Source: Marsupella aquatica (Eukaryota > Marchantiophyta). From it: a stretch of 64,000 bases of DNA. Under the pieces are notes generated by a model. That model did no database searches. It was given only the letters and a program-made list of their open reading frames with translations, and had not been told where the DNA came from. The translations under genes and the position numbers were made by a program. Below are positions 46,564 to 56,989 of the stretch, piece by piece. How positions within the stretch are numbered: the first letter of the stretch is position 1; each line of letters begins with the position of its first letter. The stretch covers positions 26,722,001-26,786,000 of the forward strand of contig OZ316891.1 in the NCBI GenBank assembly GCA_973895155.1. Reading direction: 5' to 3'.

Positions 46564-46912
46564 TGTTGAGCGTAGACGACAATCAATGGTAAGCACATGA
46601 CACATTCAACGATCAAGTAGTCGACACAAAGAGATACGTACGCGCGTGGTCACCTCCACATGAGGCTACGTCCACGGGAACACACAAGAGTTTTACTGCA
46701 CTCTAGGCTGACAGGTCATACCAAACTTCCACAACACAAACTCTCCCTATATCTCAACTGGCTCCATAACAATGAGCCTAAGTTCCACTTATCCAAGCAA
46801 ACACCGTTTGGCATATAATGTGCATCCTAGTTAACCTAACCACATCTCTGAATAGGGTTAGCCTAACTATGGTTACATGTTGTAACCCTAGACCTTGTGT
46901 AAATACCTAACA
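46564..46912 (-). mobile_element. Solo LTR of the same Copia family, minus strand
   Basis: Read on the minus strand the segment starts TGTTAGGTATT and ends GTCTACGCTCAACA, with the conserved middle GTTCCCGTGGACGTAGCCTC shared with the full-length LTR. It is 349 bp against 344 bp. The last two thirds match closely and the first third is diverged. No primer-binding site or coding sequence follows. The flanking five bases (ATTGG on the left, ACTGT on the right) do not match, so the original target-site duplication is not visible. Confidence 0.8.
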
Positions 46913-48451
46913 ACTGTTGGGGCTCCCTCATTTTTTGGCAAATGGATGGTGGCAGTCAGGGGATTGAGGCCGGTGGACATGGCAGACTGGTTAGTTAGAT
47001 TAAGATAAGTTGAGTAGGTAAGAAATTGTGCAGTCAAACGAGTCTTTGTTTAGCGAAGTGATAGTGTGCACCGCGAAAGGCACTGACAATCTCCCTTAGG
47101 GATAGCATAGGTTGGTGACACATGTGTGTACCACATGTTTTACATTATGTAAGCATTGAGATGTAGCGGCACCACCAGGGTGGTGGTGGCCAAACTGTGT
47201 GGTGTGCTTGGATGTTTTTCAGTATTTAGTGACAGGCCACGGTAGGTGCAAAGGGAACTCATTCTATGATTTGTGAAAGTTAGTGGAATCACACAAAGTA
47301 GCGATCGCATCCGGAGTAGATAGGTGGAAGAAGTAGCACTCTGCCCTAGGGAGGCAGGAGTTAGACAAACAATCAAGAGATTGGGTTGTCTTTGCAGTGT
47401 GCAAAATTTTTGTATCAAGAGATATGAATTTGGTTTTACGGTTAAAACTTTATGTGGTTTTGTTCTTTTGTGATTGATATTTTGAGGTTTGGTTCCCCTA
47501 CTTTTTGTTGCTAACAAATTTCACTACACAAACTTCAGAATTTCCACATAGTGGGTTGACTGTGTAGAAGAAGGGGGAGAATGGCTAGTGACAACATTCA
47601 CCCATAGACTAGAAAGAGAGAGAGAATGTGTGGGATAACTGTGCGCAGGACTTCTCGCAGGACTTGATAAAAACTATGGGGTGGAGTAGTCAGTAGATTA
47701 AATCAAAATTTACATTTCTGCGAGCGGAAACAAATATACTCATTTCTATGCATGAAACAATCCAGACAGCGTCTCTTTACATTCCTGTAATACAATACAA
47801 ATAATTATAGGGAAGGAAAAGACATTTATCAAGTAAATCTTTTGATAAGCATGTGATAGGTTTGATCTTGAGTCTAAACCCCAAGAGTGGATATTGGGAA
47901 AACTATGCTTGGGGAGACTTTCTTCCCCTATCTGTGCCCAGAAGGCAAAGCCTCAAATCAGGGAAACCCCCTCCCAAGCTAGGGAGGGAGATATAACTTT
48001 CAATGACAATAATAAGCCTATCCTTACACTGAAGTTTCCCTTCACGAGTCTTTTGGTGCAACTTTGAACCAAAGCTTTCAGAAAACTTTTGAGGTTGCAC
48101 CAGCCTTAAAACACTTGACCTCTTTGAATATGTGTTGGAATTAGTTCAATTAAGGACCCCGGCCCTTGGTTACCTGCTTGGTTATGTAAGCTTGATGTTA
48201 TTCAACAACTTGGAGGGATGAAGACTTCCATATTGGTTTGACTATGGGGATGAGAAGGATTAAATGGAGGATGGTGAATGAAGTGGGTGTTAAGGTAGTT
48301 ATAACACTTTCAATTTCATTGCAGACAAAGAGGAGATGATTCATGGTACAAGTCCTTTGAGAACATTCCCTTGGTCCGGGCCCTTGGTACTAATATGTTC
48401 ATGCAATTCATGTAACATTCCATACAATCCATGCAAAAATGTTATAGAAGT
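46913..48451. other. Gene-free stretch
   Basis: A minus-strand frame at 47140-47517 lacks any family similarity and is not called. Nothing else was recognised. Confidence 0.45.
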
Positions 48452-48617
48452 CCAAGGGTTTCTTACTTTCCTTTGGTATTCCTTTCTCCATAGTAACCAA
48501 AGTGTTTCTCACATGCCCTTGGTATTCCTCTGTCCATAGCAATCGAAGAGTTTCTTACATTACCATGGTAATAAATGTTACATAAGCTGAAGAGTTTCTT
48601 TCTATTATGGTAATTTC
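48452..48617. repeat. About 45-bp tandem repeat, three to four degenerate copies
   Basis: Units share AAGxGTTTCTTAC, TTTGGTATTCCT and TCCATAGTAA in order, beginning near 48452, 48497, 48543 and 48586. The last two have drifted. Confidence 0.65.
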
Positions 48618-50391
48618 AAATATTTACCAATTATATAAAAATTTGCTTGAATACACTGATATGTCAATCACAACCCATCCAGAGGTTATTCTCTTTTACC
48701 CCTTTTCTACCCATGTCTGACTTTATTTATTTGAAGTGTTAGATTCCAATTTCCATTGTTTTTACAATTTAGGGGTCTATTTGTTTTTTTGTGTCTTGCC
48801 TCAAACACAAATAGTCATGTTTAGTTTTTGTCTGCTCGTGCTTCAGGGAATTTGGAAGGAGCTGGGGGTCTGTAACTATGACAAAGTCTACACCATAGTT
48901 ATGTTAAACCACATATGATAACATTGAAAGACAATTGTCGAAAGGCTGCACAGAATCTTGAGTTCTAGAATCTTTTGCCTCCTCGCTGCCATTGAGAATA
49001 ATGCTCATGAGTGACAATCTAGAGATGAGAGAGCAAAATGCGCACCTCTGCGCAATTGACAATAATGTTCATAACGAGCTTATACCTAGCGGAATCCTTG
49101 TTGGATTGCAGCTCCAGAACAACATGAATAGTTGACAATAGTGGAGTTCCATTCTTGAATAGAACCAATTGGGCCCAGTCATTATTTGGTCTGTTCATTC
49201 ATTCATTCTCTCCTATGACAGAATCAATTTCCGCGAGGAGGAAATCTTCTTTGAATTGGTGTGTCCCAGCTGATAGTCTGATTCGCTTATGGTCGTGATG
49301 CCACTGAGTTCGTGACAGAAGATTTCAGACCTGGGAGCCAAATATCAAACACCGTTGGGCAAAATGAAATCAAATAATTGAGCAGGAAGATCGATCCATC
49401 ATAGGCTCTCCCAAACTACGTTTATTAGGTTGAATCGATTTCATGAAGAGTCTCATGGCAATAACAGTTGGGCTCTGTTGAATATGAAATTAGTTGCACT
49501 AAAACACCACATTGTACTGATATATCAGGGACGAGACTGAATATTCTACTGACTGTTCTGTTTAGGGTCAGTTTGCTACTAAACTCACAGACAGCATTTG
49601 GTCATGGCTATCGTGGCCTGTTCACTTGCCAGCATCTGGGTTCCAAGACAGAAATGGTAAGAGAGGGATGAAGGGGAGCATAAAAATGAGATGACTGAAG
49701 GCCCAATTCATGCAAGACCTCGTAATTGGAAGGCTGGAGGGTGTACTAGCTCCGTTGGTCCATTCGGAAGAAACGGAATTAGCTAGCTCAAAACTGAAAA
49801 ACGATCGGGGGAACTGCGAAGACCAAGATGCGTAAAACCCGCTTTGATGCAACAACTACTGCATCGGAGCGAGGTAGCCAGTCAAGATTTGATGTGCCAC
49901 ACCCCTACCTGCTACACTGCAATAGCTCGATATTGCAATGCAATGCAATGCAATGCAGCTTGAGAGCTCGAGAGTGGCAATTGAAAACTTACAGCAACTT
50001 CCAATTTTCCGAAAGTCATTCAATAATGCATTCAAATTCAGTGCGATTGATCCTTCAATGGTTCAATTTCTGCGTCGATCTTTAGTGACGCAACCTTCAT
50101 TGCTTGCTCCAGTCCTCAACCATGGAAGTGTTGCTTCAGCTCGTCCCTTCCTCTGCTCCGTCCTTCTTGTCGGGCTTTTTGCTATGCCTGCAACTGCCCG
50201 CATTTGCCCGAACTACTTTTAATACAACAAGGACTAGCAGTGTGCTGCAGATCCCTAGAGGACGACGATCCCTGCAGAGATATCAACATTCAATTGACAC
50301 GATTCCACACTTGCCGGAGGGAACGAGCGAGAGAAGTGAGAAAAGCACACTTCCGCCATGAACAAGCGAGAGAGGGGAACGAGAGACCTAA
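48618..50391. other. Gene-free stretch next to the Harbinger insertion
   Basis: A (CAATG)4 microsatellite lies at about 49936-49956. Short frames at 49938-50361 have no recognisable domains. The last three bases, TAA at 50389-50391, form the left target-site duplication of the Harbinger element. Confidence 0.45.
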
Positions 50392-50415
50392 GGGCCATCT
50401 TGCATGTGAGAGTCC
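50392..50415 (+). repeat. Left terminal inverted repeat of the Harbinger element
   Basis: It begins GGGCCATCTTGCATGTG and ends AGTCC. Beyond 24 bp the two ends retain only about 50 percent agreement for a further 19 bases. Confidence 0.8.
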
Positions 50416-50753
50416 CCAAATTATCGACCCTTTAAGTGATCAGGTGGCACATTCCTACTCTTCGAGCCTTTCCTGCCTCACCCTCCTCTTGTGCCAGTCG
50501 GCAGCAATTCAGTTTTTTCAAGGACAAGGGCCGGAAATGTTCCGGCCCTTCACCGTCCTGACCTTTCAGATTCACAAAGGACAAAAATACAGTGCTTACA
50601 CCTGTCGTTCAAGTGTGCATCGATTATTTTGACGTGCGGCTTCTCCGCTACTGGTAGTCATAACCGGGGTCGTAACTCACCTGCTACTCCTCTACGCACC
50701 CTGCAAACTGGCCTGCCCTGCATATGACTTCCGTGAGTGCTCAAGAGGGCCCC

Positions 50754-50863
50754 GACACTCATCAGGTGCACCGCTTGTCAATCACATTGCGGCTGTTCTG
50801 TCAAAAGTGACACTCATCAGGTGCACCGCTTGTCAATCACATTGCGGCTGTTCTGTCAAAAGT
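50754..50863. repeat. Exact 55-bp tandem duplication in the Harbinger left arm
   Basis: Two identical copies beginning GACACTCATCAGGTGCACCG lie at 50754-50808 and 50809-50863. No difference is visible, so the duplication is young. Confidence 0.9.
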
Positions 50864-52837
50864 ATTTCAGCTTTGATTTCAGCTTCACGAAGAATTGTGT
50901 ATACTCGCTAAGTAAACATTCTACGTCACTTGACTGTGTATTCGTTTCACGTACATTGACAGCTTTGTCATCTGCAAATTGGGAATCGGGCAATTGGCAA
51001 TCAGACCACGTTGGAGCATCTCACCTTGCTGCACCGATTATACTCAGGTTCGTTCATACCCTCATGTTTGGCCCCTGATTGAACAGTCAGCTGATCAGTC
51101 TATTGATTTCTATCTCGTCCTGTAGTTCAGTACTCATGATAGGGGAAAATGACGATTGACCGGCAATAACGTTCCCTTGACTCGAAGGTTGCCTAGCTCT
51201 CTCACCGGACAGGAGAATGATTGATTGTGTTACAGTGAGGAGTCCACCTCCTTCAATAGTTCACTTCCATGATTTCTACGCTGTCGAACCTTGCATACGT
51301 TCATATGCTTATCACTGACGCATCAATTTTGTTTGAGGGGTTGAATAAATAATGAAGATCATGGCGCAGTTTTGTCATCACCCATGAAAGCGACTCCATA
51401 GTTTCTGCTTAGCTCAGGGGAAATTCTCCTTCTACCTCGTCATAGATCCACCAGAAATCAATCTATAGCATCACTGAGCTTTGTTGTAGGCTAAGCTGCA
51501 TGATCTAATTTGAATTTCGTCTTGTATGTTAGATTCTCTGTAACCATGTTCTAGTAAACGCAGCTAAGGATAGCCTGCTTTTGTACAGTGTTGAACATTT
51601 TTTCTCGTGTTTGAAGCCATTGAAGACTCCAGTCTCCATAGGTAGTGGACCTGCTATTTAGAGACGGTTTAATTTTATTCAATGAAGTTTTATAATTCCA
51701 CTATCTCCTCTATTGTTGTCGACTACTGAACCCTACTATAGATGTTAGCACATGATTGTAAAGTGATATATGAACAAGACATCACGTATCCCAGTAGAAT
51801 AAATAAAGAGATATTGACTTGATCTCTTTATATTGTAATCGATTGCATGTGATACAGTGGGTCCACCTCCTTCAATATTTGTTGCATGTGGGCTTTCTAG
51901 CTTTGCCTTGAAACCGAAAGCTTTCTAAACTGCTCACGATCTTGTAGCAGCTACATAAGATCCAAAAAAGTACACAAAAATAGTCTCCCATGAGTACATA
52001 GAGACTAACTTTTGAGTGGATCGAGTACACAAGGATCTATTCCCTTTTCAGGTATCGTCACTTTGCAACTTTATTCCATTTTCAGGTCTCATCATTTTCC
52101 AACTTCATCACAGATTCTGGTTTTGTGCTCATGGTAAAAGCATGGTCCACCTCCGTCAACTAACTCGTTGCTAGCTTGCTTCATGGACAGGTGCTTCATT
52201 GAAAGGTGACATTTTTCATCAACAGTGAGCCCCCGAAACGTACAGTGGTTGCAAAGCATACAAGGTATGAGAGGCATATCGTTGTTGAATGTGAAGAATT
52301 TACTTTAAATGGAGTCGGATAGAATTGTTTGTTACATTTCTTGAGTCACGGTTTGCAACAGTTCATTTCTGGCTTCACCCGAACAACAACTTGACAAAGA
52401 AAATTGTCATACTTAAAGTGCAGGTTGAAACAAGCTTCTTCTTCTTTGCAGCGAGAACTAAGGTATACTTTCGTACCCATTATTACCTAAATGTACATTT
52501 CTTGTACGTACATACTTACTACCATCATATACACTACTTAATATTCAATACAACTCAGAACTTTAGGGTCTACAAAGCTGTAACCTTTCTTTGCGTATTT
52601 ACAAAGCCTAATCCTTATTTTCCCTCAACTTACTCCATTCATAGCATTTATTGCTTACACTTCGCTTGGTCTACATGAAAGGAGTGAGTTTATTTTTCAA
52701 CTCTTGGAACATGCCGGAAAGTGTACCATATATCCCTACCTTGTTAAATTTTTTTATTTTTGTCTAGTGCCTATAAAGTAGACCTCCAAAGGGTGATTAT
52801 TATTATTACAATTCCTTTCAGGGGCAGGGACTATTCC
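50864..52837. other. Non-coding left arm of the Harbinger element
   Basis: No coding region is visible. A phrase GGTCCACCTCC(T/G)TCAA with related flanks recurs near 51240, 51859 and 52143; the first two share TTACAGTG/ATACAGTG before it. It could carry the ORF1 promoter and untranslated exons, since an acceptor-like CCTTTCAG at 52820 precedes the first ATG of ORF1. Confidence 0.45.
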
Positions 52838-54787
52838 ATGGAGCCTGGCAGAGATGATTTGAAGAACCTTGCAGAGAAATATATGGGGAGGATGAAAAAG
52901 GCAAAGGAGTACTTGACTCACGCAGAGTCAATGTTTTTTGAAGAGCTTTGGCCTGCTTTTCAGATAGAGATGTCTATTGCCAAAAACCTGGGTAGAGAGA
53001 CCCAGATATTGAAGCATGAAATTGATAGGTTGAAAGTTGAAAACCAGCAGGTTCACAGTGACAACAAGGCATTGGAAGACCTGCAATCTGAGGTTGTTCA
53101 GATACTGCAGAGGACAGGCCAGAAGCCCAGAGCAATCTCTATGGAGAATGTAGCCCCCGCAAAACTTGTGATAGGAGCACGAGAACCCCTGGTCCCAATT
53201 TCCCCCAATCTATCAAAGATGATTTCACAGAGAATAGATCCAGGAAAGACACATGCGTTGAAGGGCAAAAGTCCTCTTCCACTAGTAGATTCTTTGGTGT
53301 GTAATGCTTATGTGTCAAATAGCACAGGACCATCAATTCATGAGCGTGGTGCTCATCCTGCAAAACCTAGGAAAAAACTTTGCTTGGATAGTGATTCTCT
53401 TGGCCTGGGGCCTTGATTGTAGGACCAGATCCTTGTGAAAGGAACCTTAGAGGTAGATAGAAGGTCAAACTTATCAAACCTAGCTAGTTTTGGCAGTGTA
53501 CTTTCTATACCATTATGATTCATTGTGAAAATAAATAAATAAATTTTTGCTTGATCATTTTGTGAACTTCTTGACAATGATATATATTTGCATTTTATCA
53601 TGTCCTTTTCAGATGATGAGCCAGAACCTGAGTGGCGTTGCAGGCCATAGTGCATCCTCACGACAATATGAGCCGTTGCGTGACTTGGATCTCAACAATG
53701 TAGCTACAGCCTGTCCCACTGATGCACCACGGCCTCAAGGAAAGAGTAAGTTGCCAGATTGGACCAACAAGGAGATGAAGGTTCTCATTGCAGCAAAGCG
53801 GAATGAATATCACAATGTTGTTATGGAAGGCTCAACACAGAAGAAGATGACCAGCAGCAAGTTGAAATGGAAAGCTGTGGCAAAGTTTATGGTGGATGAG
53901 GGATTTACTAATCCTATTCAAGATCCAAACTCTTGTAAGAAGAAGTGGCAGATCATTGAGAGCAAGTTCAAATTGATTTATGATTATGAGAAGAAGGAGA
54001 AAACCGGGCAGATTTCTTACTTTGACATGGATGACAAACAGCGACGCAATGATCAATTCCCCACTAATTTCTCTGTTGACCTGTATGAGGAATTGCTAGA
54101 GTGGTATGCACGTATTCCTCGTGTTACTCCACCTACAAGGTTTTTATCTAACATTTCTACTATGGACCGGAACCCAAGGCCAGATCCGTTCATCTTGTCA
54201 TCAGAAAGTAAGAAGTTACTTACAAGTTCTTATCTCAATATTGTACTATCAAGTGCAAGTGGGTTTTTGTTTTTTAATTGATTTCTATTGTGCAAGTAGT
54301 TTGTTTGTATGTATCACACATTTTCATGCCCACTAATTTTTTTTGTCTCATTTTTTTTACTTTTCTATTTCTTTTATTTGCAGGTGATGATGTTGAGGTT
54401 GATGAACATAGGTCTGTACCTATGAGCCAAAATCACTGCTCACAACCAACACAAGAGAGTGCGGAACAGAACATTGAGCATATTGGTGGAGTGAGAGAAC
54501 CATCATCTCCTCAGGAGTTTTCTGGCCCGAGTAAGAGAGGTGTGAAGCGAAAGGCCTTCAAGTCTAGTAGTGACAAACAAGGCCATTTGAAAACCATGGC
54601 CAACAGTTGTGTGAAGATGGCATCTACGGCCAAGCGTGATAGTGAAATTCGAGAACGTGAGTGTGAAGTTCGAGAACGACAAGAGAGGGTTTTAACTGCA
54701 GCAATCATGACAACAGCCGAGCAGATGACACATTTGACTGACGTCCTTATGGAGAAGCTTGCTAGTTCTTCACAACCTTCACAATAG
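52838..54787 (+). CDS. Harbinger ORF1 protein (SANT/Myb- or trihelix-like DNA-binding)
   Basis: In PIF/Harbinger elements a Myb/SANT-like partner helps the transposase enter the nucleus and bind the element ends. The first coding segment starts at ATG 52838 and is open to 53416; residues 15-95 have a heptad-like, charged coiled-coil pattern. The DNA-binding segment is 53613-54207, with the trihelix-style LPDWTNKEMKVLIAAKRNEY start, a KKWQIIESKFKLIYDYEKKE helix and TGQISYFDMD. It splices in phase to 54384-54787 (donor GAAA|GTAAG, acceptor TTTGCAG), which ends with an Arg/Glu-rich helix. Those two exons alone give 332 residues starting at ATG 53613. A donor at 53297 (TTTG|GTGTGT) would join segment one in phase 0, but this junction is not certain and the first segment may be a separate or obsolete exon. 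No lesion is seen. Confidence 0.75.
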
Positions 54788-54966
54788 AGACTTAGCATTT
54801 GTTTAGTTTGTCTATAGAAGCAAGTACCTACATTTCCATCAAGTGTAGTACAATGGGCCTCACAACTACATAAGACTACATGATGACACTTTCATGCACA
54901 TTTCAATTGAAGTTTTTATTTGCCTTTTGCAATTGGAAAAACATAACTGATCACAGTCTATTATCT

Positions 54967-56305
54967 CTAGTAAGGGGCAGCACGACGTCTTTGTTGTTCC
55001 TGTTCCCACTCTCTCTGAGGGAGCAAATGGTTCATCATTGCAATACAATATCTACGTCCATTATTGTAAGTTTGATGTGCAGCAGGGGGACCTCCGGGTT
55101 CATAAGGGGGGTCTGGGTCTATCCCCCAAGCTGGGTCATAAGCATCTCCACGGTCAATACGGATGTTGTGAAGAATGCACGCACAAGTAATGTAATGCGG
55201 TAGTCGATAAGGAGCTGGCCGATATATTTTGCGTGAAATAAATCTCCAACTATTCTTTAACTGACCAAAAGCACGCTCCACACACATCCTGGTTGAGCTC
55301 AACATGTAGTTAAATTCCTTCTCCCGGTTATGCTCCATTGCAGAAGGAAAAGGATTTATCAACCACGGATAAGCAGGGTAGCCAGCATCGCCAATAACAT
55401 ACTCCCCTGTACGAAATCTTGTTGGTGATGTAAATGTTGGACCTGAGAGTTTTGTATGGTGTACCAAAACATCGTTGCAAAATCCAGATACTTTTAGAAG
55501 TCGTGAGTCTTGAATGCTGCCAGGCCATCCTGCAAACATCCAAAAAACGAAGGCGACTATCACAAATACCTTGCATGGAAATGCTCTGACCATGCTTGTA
55601 GTCACGATAATCAATGGAATTCGTTCCAAGAGGTAACTCCACTTGAAAATGAGTCCCATCAATTGCACCACAACAATTTGGGAATCCTTGCAGTTGGCGG
55701 AATTCTTCTTTCACCATTGCCATGGCCTCTCCTTGTGGCCAACTCAAATGTCTCCCCCTTGCTCGCACAATTATAGCCTTCACAAATCGCCAAATGACTT
55801 CCGATATGCATGGGACAGAAACTCCAAACATCTCTGAAAGTGTCAACAACAAGCAACCACTGGAAAACCGACGAAGGGCTATGGCAACCTGGCGCTCAAC
55901 AGACAATGTCCTGTTTGTCAAATTGCGGAGGCCAGGCGGGGGATTTGTTGTCATGTCTTCTCTAACCAGGTCACAAATGTACATGAACGTTGCCGGTGAC
56001 ACCCGAAACAAATACTTGAAGCGAACAGGATCCTGCTCAATGACATGTGTGAGATACCAGCCACTCCACTCTCTTGACCTTGGCTCAATGTAATTCCCCG
56101 AAATATGATGATAATCTCTGCAAAACGCATGCTGAATAATCTGAAAGAGTCGAAGCAAGTTAGCAAAATGTGAACCATTGTCACATCTTTGTGGTGTCGA
56201 ATTATTGGCAAGAAGAGTGTACAATTGTAGTTGCAACAAGAACAATTGCTGCAAAACAAGAATTGTGGACAATATTATTTCCAATTCCTCGTTTGAAAGC
56301 ACCAT
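54967..56305 (-). pseudogene. Harbinger DDE transposase with a one-base frameshift
   Basis: The HARBI1/DDE_Tnp_4-type nuclease cuts and rejoins the element ends. Translation from ATG 56305 gives an N-terminal Leu/Gln-rich stretch, a helix-turn-helix-like LSEMFGVSVPCISEVIWRF and the first catalytic Asp in GAIDGTHFQV. The frame then leaves register at about 55533-55536, where GATGTTTGCAGG has one T too few to continue into the family's F-A-GWPGS. The neighbouring frame supplies GWPGSIQDSRLL, the second Asp in IGDAGYPAYPW and the Glu in VERAFGQLK, ending at TAG 54967-54969. Together this is about 445 residues, normal for the family, with all three catalytic residues present. The run of T at the break makes a sequencing or polishing error a real alternative to a true mutation. 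An acceptor-like TTTGTGCAG at about 56348 suggests an untranslated or short upstream exon. Confidence 0.85.
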
Positions 56306-56962
56306 TGCGCAATCTCGGGCACTTGAATAGTTTGACCGGAAAAGGCCTGCACAAAGAATGAAAGTAAAAATTAATCTATCAGGCACATTGTGGGTTCGAT
56401 ATTCTTTACACATTGGGGCTTCGGTTTCTTCGCACATTGAAAAGCAGTGAATGAGTTCGTCATACGTACCAAGAATTCTAATAAATGAAGATCACAATTG
56501 CAATGTCGTGCCAAGAGCGAGCAATGTGGATGAAATCGTAAGCACAGTCCCAACACTGGCGGAGACAACAAACGTAGTGGCAAGCCGTCACTCTGCTGGA
56601 GTCCTTGAGCACTATGTGTGTTAAATGAGCTGGAGTTCGGAGGTTGCAGAAGTTCGCTGCAGGCCGGGAACAAGAGAAGTGAGCACTGTGCATGGTAATA
56701 CGGGAGTTTGAAGAAAGTAGAAATGAGAAGCGAGCATTGTCGCATGTAATCCGGGTTATAGAGGGACCTGTGACATTTTACAGGGACATCGTTTGCTACA
56801 GGAGCTCCCGCATACCGGCCTGTATTCTCAAGGGTGGAAACGACAGAGAAGGACATGCTACCGAGTGGGAGCATTGCACGTATTGATTTGGAAGATTCTG
56901 GTTTGATTTGGTCACCTACTTTTTCCCTTCGTTCGTGGGCAGGTAAGGGCCGGTTTTTTATA

Positions 56963-56986
56963 GGACTTGCACATGCAAGATGACTC
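56963..56986 (-). repeat. Right terminal inverted repeat of the Harbinger element
   Basis: Read inward on the minus strand it begins GAGTCATCTTGCATGTG. It is followed outside by TAA at 56987-56989. Confidence 0.8.
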
Positions 56987-56989
56987 TAA

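Larger units (their letters stand above)
50392..56986. mobile_element. PIF/Harbinger DNA transposon, both termini present
   Basis: The element is 6595 bp long. Its left end (50392-50415) and the reverse complement of its right end (56963-56986) agree at 20 of 24 positions and share the exact core CATCTTGCATGTG. TAA occurs directly outside both ends (50389-50391 and 56987-56989), the 3-bp TWA target preference of this superfamily. Inside are the two genes expected for PIF/Harbinger: a SANT/trihelix-like ORF1 protein on the plus strand and a DDE (HARBI1-like) transposase on the minus strand, convergent and 179 bp apart. About 2.4 kb of the left arm has no coding sequence. The transposase has a one-base frameshift, so this copy is probably non-autonomous unless that is an assembly error. 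Confidence 0.85.

Noticed and set aside
56945-56960. TAAGGGCCGGTTTT considered as the Harbinger terminus
   Set aside because: Its orientation would point the element outward and no partner was found. The inverted match at 56963-56986 with TAA on the outside is better supported.
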